Assembly (NCBI GenBank): GCA_027618475.1
Contig: JAQCEJ010000046.1
Span: 1 to 39,909, forward strand
Origin: Planctomycetota bacterium
GTDB taxonomy: Bacteria; Planctomycetota; Planctomycetia; Planctomycetales; Planctomycetaceae
DNA length: 39,909 bases
Reading direction: 5' to 3'
The notes beneath the pieces are model-generated. The model did not search any database. It was not told where the DNA came from and saw nothing but the letters and a program-made list of their open reading frames with translations. Every line of letters starts with the position of its first letter. Position 1 is the first letter of the stretch. Below, piece by piece: positions 1 through 7,552 of this stretch. The position numbers were made by a program, and so were the translations under genes.

Positions 1-1611
1 CCTTGTTTTGAAGGGCTTGGCGCAAATCGCGTGCCAAAGTTCGGGAAGTCAAATGGGAAATGCGGGATTGAAGAGGTCATCGATCATTATATTGATGCGA
101 AAATTCAAAAGGGGGGCGTGAACCCGGCCCCGCTGGTCGACGATTACAACTTTATCCGTCGGGTCACGCTCGATCTGGCGGGGCGAATTCCGCTGACGAG
201 CGAAGTCGAACAATTTGTCGCCAATACCGACCCCGCAAAGCGTGTCGCTCTGGTCGACCACCTGCTTGCCAGTCCTGATTTCGTCTATCATCAGCGCAAC
301 GAATTCTCGTTGATGTTGCTTCCTCCCGATCAGCAGGATGGGGCGTTTCGCGAATATCTGCTGCAGGCGTTTCAGCAAAATCGACCGTGGGATCGGCTCT
401 TCGCCGAGATGATGCTCAGCCGTGACAGCCAGGAGGATAAAAAAGCGGCACTCGTCTTTCTCAAAAAGCGGGCAGGAGACATCGACGATCTCACCAACGA
501 CACCAGTAAAATCTTCTTCGGCGTCAGCATCAATTGTGCGAAGTGTCACGATCATCCGCTCGTCGACGACTGGAAGCAGGATCATTACTTCGGCATGTCG
601 CAGTTCTTTCGCGGAACATGGCTGACAAAAAAGAATTTTCTGGCCGAGCGAGAGTTCGAACCAGTCTCGTTTAAAACGACCGCCGGGGAAGACAAGCGGG
701 CCCGAATGATGTTTCTCACCGGTCAACTTGCCGACGTTCCTCCGCCATTACCCGAACCGACCGAGGCCGAAAAGAAAGCGACCGACGAACGTCGCAAGGC
801 GATGGACGAAAGCGAGACTCCTCCGACTCCGGCTCTGTTCAGCGCGCGGGAACAACTGGTCGATCTCGCGTTGCAGCCCGAAGGAGCCGAGTATTTTTCG
901 AAATCGATCGTTAACCGCCTGTGGGAGAGATTACTAGGGATGGGACTCGTCAATCCCGTCGATCAAATGCACTCGGGCAATCCAGCGAGCCATCCGCAAT
1001 TGCTCCGCTGGCTGGCGCGGGATATGCGGGATCACGACTACGAACTAAAACGAATGATCCGTGGCATTGTTCTCAGCCAGACCTATGCCCGTTCGAGCCG
1101 CTGGAATTCATCGGCCGAAAAGCCGACCGACAGCCTGTTCGCCGTCGGCTCGGTGCGAGCGTTAACGCCGATGCAGTATTCGCTATCACTACGATTGGCA
1201 ACGTTCAACCCCGAACAGATTGCCCAACAGGTGCAAGACGACGCGGTATGGGTGAACCGTCGCCGGGATCTCGAAAATCAGTCGCAAGGGTTCGCCGGTC
1301 AGATCGATGTACCGGGTGAGAACTTTCAGGTGAGCATTACCGAGTCGCTCTTATTCAGCAACGGGCCGCAGGTGCAGAACGAGTTTCTCGCCGAAGGAGG
1401 AGACCGGCTGCTGACCTACATTTTAACGCTCACCGATCCGACACAGCAGATTCCCAAAGCCTCGCTCGCCGTGTTAAGCCGGCAACCAGAGGCCGATGAA
1501 ACAGCCCAATATCAGGAATTTCTCAACGCCCGAGCCGAGCGTCCCACGTTTGCATGGCAACAATTATTGTGGGCGCTGTTGGCTGGAAGCGAGTTTCGAT
1601 TTAACTATTAA
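1..1611 (+). CDS. DUF1549/DUF1553 (PSCyt2/PSD1) planctomycete surface protein, 5' end cut by window
   Basis: The frame is open to base 1, so the true start and the expected signal peptide lie upstream; the first start codon inside is a GTG at 31, which would leave 526 residues and no export signal. Numbering from that GTG, residues ~15-200 match the DUF1549 pattern (RRVTLDLAGRIPLTSEV, then a DHLLASPDF segment). They carry a CAKCH motif at about 169-173, the CxxCH of covalently bound haem. The C-terminal half has the DUF1553 hallmark, a SIVNRLWERLLGMGLVNP stretch followed by HPQLLRWLARDM and LSQTYARSS. These proteins are strongly expanded in planctomycetes, are predicted to be extracytoplasmic, and have no proven reaction. 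The DUF1501 gene follows after 63 nt, a standard pairing in the phylum, and a WD40 gene comes next. The family call is firm; haem binding is inferred from the motif only. Confidence 0.9.
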   Translation, partial: PCFEGLGANRVPKFGKSNGKCGIEEVIDHYIDAKIQKGGVNPAPLVDDYNFIRRVTLDLAGRIPLTSEVEQFVANTDPAKRVALVDHLLASPDFVYHQRNEFSLMLLPPDQQDGAFREYLLQAFQQNRPWDRLFAEMMLSRDSQEDKKAALVFLKKRAGDIDDLTNDTSKIFFGVSINCAKCHDHPLVDDWKQDHYFGMSQFFRGTWLTKKNFLAEREFEPVSFKTTAGEDKRARMMFLTGQLADVPPPLPEPTEAEKKATDERRKAMDESETPPTPALFSAREQLVDLALQPEGAEYFSKSIVNRLWERLLGMGLVNPVDQMHSGNPASHPQLLRWLARDMRDHDYELKRMIRGIVLSQTYARSSRWNSSAEKPTDSLFAVGSVRALTPMQYSLSLRLATFNPEQIAQQVQDDAVWVNRRRDLENQSQGFAGQIDVPGENFQVSITESLLFSNGPQVQNEFLAEGGDRLLTYILTLTDPTQQIPKASLAVLSRQPEADETAQYQEFLNARAERPTFAWQQLLWALLAGSEFRFNY

Positions 1612-1674
1612 ATTTCCTTTTCCCTGCATAAGAAGAGACAAGACGTCATCAACACCATCCCCCGGAGTCCTTAC

Positions 1675-2952
1675 ATGCCTTCGACTCATTCCTCTCTCAG
1701 CCGTCGTGGTTTTATCGGCACCGCCGCCCTCGGGCTGTCGGCATTTGCCAGCAACATGCGGTTCGACAGTTTGAAGCACACCGTGCTTGCGAATGAACTC
1801 AAGAAACAGGAAAAACGGGTGATACTGCTCTGGCTCGCCGGCGGTGCCAGTCAGCTCGAAACATGGGATCCCAAACCGGGGCGACCGACGGGGGGGCCGT
1901 TTCGTGCCATCGACACCAACGTCGAGGGAATTCGCATCTCAGAACTGATGCCACAACTGGCCCAGCGGCAACAGCACACGGCGATCATCCGTTCGCTCAA
2001 CACCCGCAATGCCGATCACGGCGGCGGAACGGTCCTGATGGAAACGGGTCACACGCCCGAACCAGGACTGGTCTATCCCGATATCGGAGCCGTGCTTGCG
2101 AAAGAACTCGGCCGTGCCGACAGTCATGTTCCCGATTACGTTTCGATGTATACGTCGACGGAAGGACGCCACAAGGGAGGGCCCGGTTATCTCGGTTCGC
2201 GATATGCCCCGATGTTTCTCGACAAAGGAATGATGCCCGAAAATTTACATCTGCTCGAACAGATGAGCGACATCGATCACAAAGAACGAGCCGATCTTCG
2301 CGATCTGCTTAGTGCCCGTTTCGCACGCGGAAGAGAGAATAACAGCCTCGGCAGTCATATCGGTGCCTACGAGAGAGTGCGAGGATTGATGGCGAGCGAA
2401 AAACTGTTCGACATCAACGAAGAACCGCAGTCGATGCGCGATCGATACGGCCCGACACAGTTCGGCGAACAGGTACTCGTGGCCCGTCGCTTGATTGAAG
2501 CGGGCGTACCGTTCGTTAAAGTCGCCCGCGCCTGGTGGGATAGTCACGGCCAGAATTTCGAGACTCACCTCGAACTGGTCACCGAACTCGACCATGTGAT
2601 GTCGACGCTGATCGACGATCTGCAAGAACGGGGACTGCTCGAAAACACGTTAATCATCACCGTCGGTGAATTCGGCCGCACGCCGAACATCAACGGCAGT
2701 CTGGGACGCGATCACTTTGCCTCGGCGTGGTCGGCGAGCCTGACCGGCAGTGGCGTCAAAGGGGGAACCGTCTTCGGTAAGACCGACGAAAACGGTCACA
2801 CCGTCGCCGACGGAGAAGTCGGGGCTCCGGAATTTTACGCCACCGTGTACAGCGCCCTCGGTATCGATCACGAAAAACATTATATGCTCGGAGCCCGTCC
2901 GATGCCGCTCGTCGATTCGGGAACCGAACCGATTAAAGACGTATTAGCCTGA
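1675..2952 (+). CDS. DUF1501 domain protein with Tat-type signal
   Basis: A 425-residue protein starting at an ATG preceded by GGAGTCC. The N-terminus has a twin-arginine motif (SRRGFIG, residues 9-15) and a hydrophobic stretch, pointing to export in folded form by the Tat system. The body matches DUF1501, a branch of the alkaline phosphatase/sulfatase-like fold. Visible marks are VILLWLAGGASQLETWDPKP near residue 50, an ADHGGG segment, and VGEFGRTPNINGSLGRDHF in the last third, typical metal-site regions of the fold. No DUF1501 protein has a firmly established substrate. It sits between a DUF1549/DUF1553 gene and a WD40 gene on the same strand with short gaps, so co-transcription is likely. 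The close pairing with DUF1549/1553 genes across planctomycetes suggests the two exported proteins act together, but that is inference. Confidence 0.92.
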   Translation: MPSTHSSLSRRGFIGTAALGLSAFASNMRFDSLKHTVLANELKKQEKRVILLWLAGGASQLETWDPKPGRPTGGPFRAIDTNVEGIRISELMPQLAQRQQHTAIIRSLNTRNADHGGGTVLMETGHTPEPGLVYPDIGAVLAKELGRADSHVPDYVSMYTSTEGRHKGGPGYLGSRYAPMFLDKGMMPENLHLLEQMSDIDHKERADLRDLLSARFARGRENNSLGSHIGAYERVRGLMASEKLFDINEEPQSMRDRYGPTQFGEQVLVARRLIEAGVPFVKVARAWWDSHGQNFETHLELVTELDHVMSTLIDDLQERGLLENTLIITVGEFGRTPNINGSLGRDHFASAWSASLTGSGVKGGTVFGKTDENGHTVADGEVGAPEFYATVYSALGIDHEKHYMLGARPMPLVDSGTEPIKDVLA

Positions 2953-3052
2953 TGTTAATAACGATTCCTTCAGGGTACCGCTGACAGCGTGTCTGCCAGC
3001 TCCGTTTGCATTTTGAGAACGACTACCGACCAGCACCAACGGGACCAGATCC

Positions 3053-4057
3053 ATGCCCGCAGATCCCAATCAAGTAAAGATTGCCAACACGATTGGCCGC
3101 GAAGAAATTGATTTCTGCATCGACCGGGCCGCCGGCTCGACGAAAATTTACTTCGGCGGTTCGGATGGAAAAGCGTACGAACTCGATATCGCTGCTGAAA
3201 AACCCGAAGCGGTCGCGATGGAAGGTCACGCTGGTTTTGTCACCGGCATTGCGGTTTGCGGAAATATCCTTATCACTGGCGCTTACGACGGTCAGCTTAT
3301 CTGGCGCGACGTGACGACACGCGAAATCATTCGCCAAATCCCGGCGCACGACAAATGGATTCGCAAGATCGCTTCGTCGCCCGACAAAAAGCTGATTACC
3401 AGCGTCGCCGACGACATGAAATGCCACCTCTGGAATGTCGAGTCGGGCGAACTCGTCCGGACGTTCGAAGGACACGAGCTCCTTACACCGCAGCATTATC
3501 CGTCGATGCTGTTCGCAGCGGCGTTCTCTCCCGACGGTCAATTGCTGGCAACCGCCGATAAAGTCGGCCACATTGTCGTATGGGACGTGAACACGGGGAA
3601 TCAGCTTGCGGCACTCGAGGCACCGCTGATGTATACCTGGGATCCGACGCAACGTCGTCACTCGATCGGGGGTATTCGCAGCCTGGCGTTTTCCGCTGAT
3701 GGCACGCTGCTCGCCGCGGGGGGAACAGGCCAGATCAACAATGTCGACCATCTCGAAGCGCTCGCCCGCATCGAAATCTTCGATTGGAAGGCCGGCGAGC
3801 GAACCCACGAATTCCCCGGCGATGAAGTCAAAGGGCTCGTCGAGTTTCTTGCGTTTGATCCCGAGGGAAAATGGCTCGTCGCCGTCGGAGGCGATCATAG
3901 CGGTTTTGTGAAATTCATCGATCTCAACGAAAAGAAGATCATCAAGCAAATCACGGCGCCAGGCCACATCTTCGATGCACGCTTCAACGATACGCTCGAC
4001 ACATTGTATCTCGCCGCATTTCGCAACGTGCTCGTGTGTGAATTCAAGGCGAGTTAG
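3053..4057 (+). CDS. WD40 repeat beta-propeller protein
   Basis: A 334-residue protein with an ATG start preceded by GGGA at a suitable distance. There is no signal peptide, so it is probably cytoplasmic. Repeats with the WD40 pattern are visible along its length: GHAGFVTGIAV, ending DGQLIWRDV; AHDKWIRKIASSPD, ending MKCHLWNVESG; FAAAFSPDGQLLATAD, ending IVVWDVNTG; and IRSLAFSADGTLLAAGG. Together with weaker blades at both ends this makes about six or seven, enough for one propeller. Such proteins are protein-interaction platforms with no catalysis expected. It lies 100 nt after the DUF1501 gene in the same direction. Planctomycetes often place a WD40 protein beside DUF1549/DUF1501 pairs, so a shared process is likely though undefined. 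A short inverted repeat follows the stop. Confidence 0.92.
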   Translation: MPADPNQVKIANTIGREEIDFCIDRAAGSTKIYFGGSDGKAYELDIAAEKPEAVAMEGHAGFVTGIAVCGNILITGAYDGQLIWRDVTTREIIRQIPAHDKWIRKIASSPDKKLITSVADDMKCHLWNVESGELVRTFEGHELLTPQHYPSMLFAAAFSPDGQLLATADKVGHIVVWDVNTGNQLAALEAPLMYTWDPTQRRHSIGGIRSLAFSADGTLLAAGGTGQINNVDHLEALARIEIFDWKAGERTHEFPGDEVKGLVEFLAFDPEGKWLVAVGGDHSGFVKFIDLNEKKIIKQITAPGHIFDARFNDTLDTLYLAAFRNVLVCEFKAS

Positions 4058-4075
4058 CCGCACACGATAACCGAT

Positions 4076-4091
4076 CGATTGAAATCAATCG
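4076..4091. terminator. Weak hairpin between convergent genes
   Basis: A 6-bp perfect inverted repeat (CGATTG, loop AAAT, CAATCG) lies between the WD40 stop and the stop of the gene on the opposite strand, overlapping the latter. Its position fits a bidirectional terminator, but the stem is short and there is no T tract. Confidence 0.25.
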
Positions 4092-4555
4092 ACGTGTATC
4101 GCTGCTTGCGAATGCACGCTCTTCTCGATGGCTGCGGTCCATTTATTCGATGTTTTCTCCGCCGACGCAAGCGCCGGATCGATCTCATTCCCTCCTTCCA
4201 GCCGGGCGATGCCGTGTTGACCGATGAGCAACAGCTGCAGCGTGTTCGCCGGTTCGTCATCCACTGAAGAATAGCTCACCGCCGTCAGTGAGATCGTCGC
4301 GCCACTCGCTAGCGAGGCAAGAACCGAGATTTGCCTCCCGCCGGCGTCTTGGCTGGCGTAAAGCTTTCCCGTCGAACTGTCAAACAGCTTCCCTGTCCAT
4401 TCGAGCCAGATCGCGAGTTGTTCGACAGGCCGACTCTTTGTCGACATCAGAACGCGCAGCGAAACGATCGTCCCGAGTCGCCCGCTTTTTACAGTTTGTT
4501 CGACGCTTTTATACAGCGACGTTAAAGGGATACGATTCGTCACCTGTGAACTCAT
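4085..4555 (-). CDS. Small protein resembling the C-terminal domain of Gfo/Idh/MocA oxidoreductases
   Basis: A 156-residue protein. The ATG at 4555 was chosen because a GAGG lies 7 nt upstream; a GTG at 4594 would add 13 residues but has no such site. The order of elements recalls the C-terminal substrate-binding/oligomerisation domain of Gfo/Idh/MocA dehydrogenases: VKSGRLGTIVSLRV (usual form: SGxLGxV), then PVEQLAIWLEWTGKL (where family members have HxxDxxxWL), then a beta-rich part with SGATISLTAVS and IGQHGIARLEGG (usual form: GxxGxxxLE). There is no room for the NAD-binding Rossmann half, and the catalytic His/Asp positions are not conserved. It is therefore either a remnant or a stand-alone domain without dehydrogenase activity. 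It is last in a run of three genes (HAD, GNAT, this one). The similarity is by eye and weak; treat the function as unknown. Confidence 0.7.
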   Translation of the reverse strand: MSSQVTNRIPLTSLYKSVEQTVKSGRLGTIVSLRVLMSTKSRPVEQLAIWLEWTGKLFDSSTGKLYASQDAGGRQISVLASLASGATISLTAVSYSSVDDEPANTLQLLLIGQHGIARLEGGNEIDPALASAEKTSNKWTAAIEKSVHSQAAIHVD

Positions 4556-4619
4556 ACTCGAACCTCGTATTTGCAGTGTGGACGTTTGCGTCACCTATTC
4601 CCGCTGAACTTCCGACCTC

Positions 4620-5117
4620 TCAATCCGCAAGCATCTCGGCGACCGGTCCCACGAAATGGACCTGCCGAGCGACTTCGCGAAAGCCGAGTTTGGGGTAGAG
4701 GTGATTGCCGACGTCATTCGTGGCGAGCGTTTCAATCTTGGCATGGGTCAGGTCATGCTTGTGAAAATGTTCGATGACATGCCGAATCAATCGTCGCCCC
4801 AGGCCGTGTCCCTGATAATCCGGAATCACCAGCAGGTTCGGAATATGTCCGATTCCCGCTTCGGTATCGCGCCATGAACTGATGGCGCCGACAATTCTGC
4901 CGTTAACTTCGGCGATGAAAACCCCGTCGGGATCGCGCTTCACATCGACATCGACATGTCGTCCTTTGCGCCATTGCCATGTTTTGCCGTTGATTTCGCC
5001 ATATTCGCGTTCGATTCCCTGATCGATCGACGCACCGTCGAATGCGGCAATCGTCAACTCGCGTAGCATTTCGAGATCGTCGTGACGGTAGGTACGGATG
5101 ATGATGGTGTCGGACAT
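4620..5117 (-). CDS. GNAT family N-acetyltransferase
   Basis: A 165-residue protein from an ATG at 5117 (start MSDTIIIRTYRHDD) with GAGAG just upstream; the frame continues 16 codons further but without better signals. The fold-defining features are an IRTYRHDDLEMLREL first strand and helix, GVFIAEVNGRIVGAISS (strands 3-4), and the acetyl-CoA binding segment VIPDYQGHGLGRRLIRHVIE with the Q-x-x-G-x-G/A pattern. After these comes IETLATNDVGNHLYPKLGFREV, where the 'N...LYPKLGF' element is typical of the C-terminal half. GNAT enzymes move an acetyl group from acetyl-CoA to an amine; the acceptor cannot be deduced. It lies 93 nt downstream of a HAD phosphatase gene and 64 nt upstream of the small Gfo/Idh-like gene, all on one strand, consistent with one transcript. 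Confidence 0.93.
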   Translation of the reverse strand: MSDTIIIRTYRHDDLEMLRELTIAAFDGASIDQGIEREYGEINGKTWQWRKGRHVDVDVKRDPDGVFIAEVNGRIVGAISSWRDTEAGIGHIPNLLVIPDYQGHGLGRRLIRHVIEHFHKHDLTHAKIETLATNDVGNHLYPKLGFREVARQVHFVGPVAEMLAD

Positions 5118-5210
5118 GTAGCTCTCACTATCGAAAATCGGAAATTCGGCCTGTCGTCGGGCCAATGTATCAATTCGATGGTACTCTTCTTCTCGATCGA
5201 GGAAAAGTCG

Positions 5211-5834
5211 TCAGCGATTTTCGCCGCTTGCCGTCAATATATTTCGTCGAGTGAGATGGTCTTTCAGGTCGTCGACCCCGGTAAAGACTTCGGCGTCGAA
5301 GCCGATTTTTCTCGCCGCGTCGATGTATTCCGCGATGTCGTCGGTATAGAAACATTCTTCTGGGGCGCATTTGATCTTGGAGAGCGCCGCCTCGAAAATC
5401 GCCGGTTCGGGCTTCATCGCTCCGACTTCGTACGAGAGCACAAAATCATCGAATCTGTCGAGAACGGGATATTCACTGCGGACCCAGTGAAAGTGCACTT
5501 CGTTAGTATTCGACATCAGGACCAGACGAAATCCGGCCGTTTTCAGCAACTTCAGCACTGGCAGAATGTCGTCGTTCGCCGTGAAGATATCCGAACCCGC
5601 ACGATGCAGCACTTCTTTTTCGATTCGGCAATTTCCCCAGTCCTGAAACAGCTCGTGAAATCGTTGCGGATCGATCTTTCCCCGTTCGTAATCCCACTGA
5701 AGCCCCGAATCGAGCAGCCAGGAATTGACTTCAGCTTCGGTTTTGCCGACCAGTAGACCTAATTGTTCGCACATCCGTTTGTGCGAAAAGTAAATCAGGA
5801 CGTTTCCCATATCAAATAAAATGGTACGAATCAT
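5211..5834 (-). CDS. HAD superfamily hydrolase (HAD-IA, YihX-like)
   Basis: A 207-residue protein; the ATG at 5834 is preferred because MIRTILFDMGNVL gives the standard HAD beginning, while a GTG four codons upstream has no clear ribosome site. Motif I is FDMGNV: the nucleophile Asp is present and the second Asp is replaced by Gly, as in the E. coli YihX type (DLGNV). Motif II is VLMSNTNEVH (Ser/Asn), motif III the Lys in GAMKPEPAIFEAAL, and motif IV FYTDDIAEYI with two acidic residues for Mg2+. A helical cap lies between motifs I and II. Expected activity is dephosphorylation of a small sugar phosphate or similar metabolite, in the cytoplasm. It is first in a three-gene run and divergent from the ACT-domain gene, with about 160 nt of shared upstream DNA. 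Confidence 0.92.
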   Translation of the reverse strand: MIRTILFDMGNVLIYFSHKRMCEQLGLLVGKTEAEVNSWLLDSGLQWDYERGKIDPQRFHELFQDWGNCRIEKEVLHRAGSDIFTANDDILPVLKLLKTAGFRLVLMSNTNEVHFHWVRSEYPVLDRFDDFVLSYEVGAMKPEPAIFEAALSKIKCAPEECFYTDDIAEYIDAARKIGFDAEVFTGVDDLKDHLTRRNILTASGENR

Positions 5835-5997
5835 GTTTGCAAGCACCGTCGCTTTCGATTGTCATTCTTAACGTCATGTGTCGCCACCGATTGACGGTCG
5901 GCGTGGGGAAGCTTAAAGTGATATATCAAAATGAGTTCTCCGCGAATACTCAACCCTGCGTTTAACCGCGACGAGTTCGCCGTAAGGATGCACCACC

Positions 5998-6498
5998 ATG
6001 TCGATGAACTATGGCGATGAAACTCCCGTCGAGCCCGCCATCATGCGCGATCGTAACTGGCCCTGCCTGAGACAATTCGGCGTGTTTATGGAAAATCGGG
6101 TCGGTCGACTGCATGACGTACTGCGGCATGTCGAGAAGCACGATTTGCAGGTGATGGGACTGAGCATTGTCGATTCGATTGATTATGTTGTGGTCCGTCT
6201 GATCCTCAGCGAATACGAACGGGGTCGCGAACTTTTTGAACTTTCGCAATTCACCGTGTTCGAGAACGATATCATCGGAGTGGTGCTTCCCGATTCCGAT
6301 CAGCCGTTTCTTGACATCTGCACGGCGCTGCTGCAGGCAGAAGTGAATATCCACTATTCGTACCCACTGCTGTTTCGCCCACGCGGTCGAGGGGCGATTG
6401 CATTGCTTACCGACGACGTCGATCAGGGTGTGCGGGCTCTCTCCGAAAAAGGACTTAAGCTGGTCACCGAAAAAGACATGACAGACGAACAATACTGA
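5998..6498 (+). CDS. Tandem ACT-domain protein
   Basis: A 166-residue protein from an ATG with a good AAGGA site 8 nt upstream. Two ACT-like ligand-binding units are visible. The first is LRQFGVFMENRVGRLHDVLR, then HDLQVMGLSIVDSIDYVVVRLI. The second starts at FENDIIGVVLPDSDQPFLDICTAL and continues with EVNIHYSYPLLF and GAIALLTDDVDQGVRAL. Proteins of this layout are often labelled acetolactate-synthase-like because ilvH carries an ACT domain, but there is no catalytic subunit nearby and the protein is only ACT domains. A role as a small amino-acid sensor is more likely; the ligand is unknown. The gluconolactonase-like gene follows after 70 nt on the same strand. Confidence 0.88.
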   Translation: MSMNYGDETPVEPAIMRDRNWPCLRQFGVFMENRVGRLHDVLRHVEKHDLQVMGLSIVDSIDYVVVRLILSEYERGRELFELSQFTVFENDIIGVVLPDSDQPFLDICTALLQAEVNIHYSYPLLFRPRGRGAIALLTDDVDQGVRALSEKGLKLVTEKDMTDEQY

Positions 6499-6568
6499 AT
6501 TACGAACCCGGGAAAAACGCGACGAACGTCGAAAGACATGCGTCGTTAAGATCGAAAGGTCGTTGAAG

Positions 6569-7528
6569 ATGGCGTCTGAATCGATACCTCTTCCGAAAGA
6601 GATCGTTGCCTCGGACGCCGTATTGGCTCCCGCGACGTCGATCGCCTTCACCGAAGGGCCAGCCGCACACGCCGATGGATCCGTCTTTTTCTCGGATATC
6701 ATGAATAATCGCATTTTGCGTTTCGACCCGTCGGCAAAAACGTTTTCGGTCTGGCGCTCACCCAGTCATCGGGCCAATGGGTTGTTGTTCGATCCCCAGG
6801 GCCGGTTACTGGCGTGCGAAGGAAACGAAATGGGGAGCGGCGAAGATGGTGGCCGTCGCATCACTCGCACTGACCTGGTAACAGGAGAGGTGGATGTCCT
6901 TACCGATCGATTTGAGGGAAAGCGTTACAACTCGCCCAATGATGTTGCCGCCTGTTCGAACGGATTCATTTTCTTCACCGACCCCTGTTACGGCGACAGA
7001 GCGACGATGGAACTGTCGCACGATTCGGTGTACCGCATCGATCCAGACAGTAAGGTCTCGCTGGCATTGACTCAACCGGAAATCCAGCGACCGAACGGCA
7101 TTGCCCTCAGTCCCGATGAGAAAACGTTGTATCTCGTCGACAGTTCCCCGGTCATCGGTGGCAATCGCCGGATCTGGGCATTCGATCTCACCTGCGATGG
7201 AACCATATCCGGCCAACGCTCGGTCTACGATTTTGCACCCGGTCGCGGCGGCGACGGTATGGCCGTCGATCAAAATGGGAATTTGTACGTTGCTGCCGGC
7301 ATTTCGCGTCCGCGTGGGCCGCACGAAACGGCTGACGTCGCACCGGGAATTTACGTGATGACACCCCAGGGGAAGTTACTGGGACGTATTCCGGTTGCCG
7401 AAGATGTGCTCACCAATGTAACCTTCGGCGGCAACGACCTGAAAACGTTGTACGTCACCGCTGGGAAGACGCTGTTGTCGGTCCGCGTAAACGTTCCCGG
7501 GTTCGTGGTGCATCGCCGCGCAAGCTGA
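6569..7528 (+). CDS. SMP-30/gluconolactonase/LRE family protein
   Basis: A 319-residue protein. The ATG at 6569 has GAAAGG upstream and is preferred to a TTG two codons earlier. The six-bladed SMP-30 propeller is recognisable from FTEGPAAHADGSVFFSDIMN near residue 30 (the Glu is a metal ligand in the family), YNSPNDVAACSNGFIFFTDP in the middle (Asn ligand), RPNGIALSPDEKTLYLVDSS (Asn and Asp ligands) and GDGMAVDQNGNLYVAAG. These residues bind the divalent metal that hydrolyses sugar lactones. No signal peptide is seen, so a cytoplasmic lactonase is likely; the actual lactone is unknown. It is downstream of the ACT protein and convergent with the cardiolipin synthase gene, with only 24 nt between the stops. 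Confidence 0.92.
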   Translation: MASESIPLPKEIVASDAVLAPATSIAFTEGPAAHADGSVFFSDIMNNRILRFDPSAKTFSVWRSPSHRANGLLFDPQGRLLACEGNEMGSGEDGGRRITRTDLVTGEVDVLTDRFEGKRYNSPNDVAACSNGFIFFTDPCYGDRATMELSHDSVYRIDPDSKVSLALTQPEIQRPNGIALSPDEKTLYLVDSSPVIGGNRRIWAFDLTCDGTISGQRSVYDFAPGRGGDGMAVDQNGNLYVAAGISRPRGPHETADVAPGIYVMTPQGKLLGRIPVAEDVLTNVTFGGNDLKTLYVTAGKTLLSVRVNVPGFVVHRRAS

Positions 7529-7552
7529 ATATCAGTGCAACGGTATCGTGTC

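Noticed and set aside
3023-4063. 346-codon open frame antisense to the WD40 gene
   Set aside because: WD40 repeats are evident on the plus strand; the antisense frame shows no domain.
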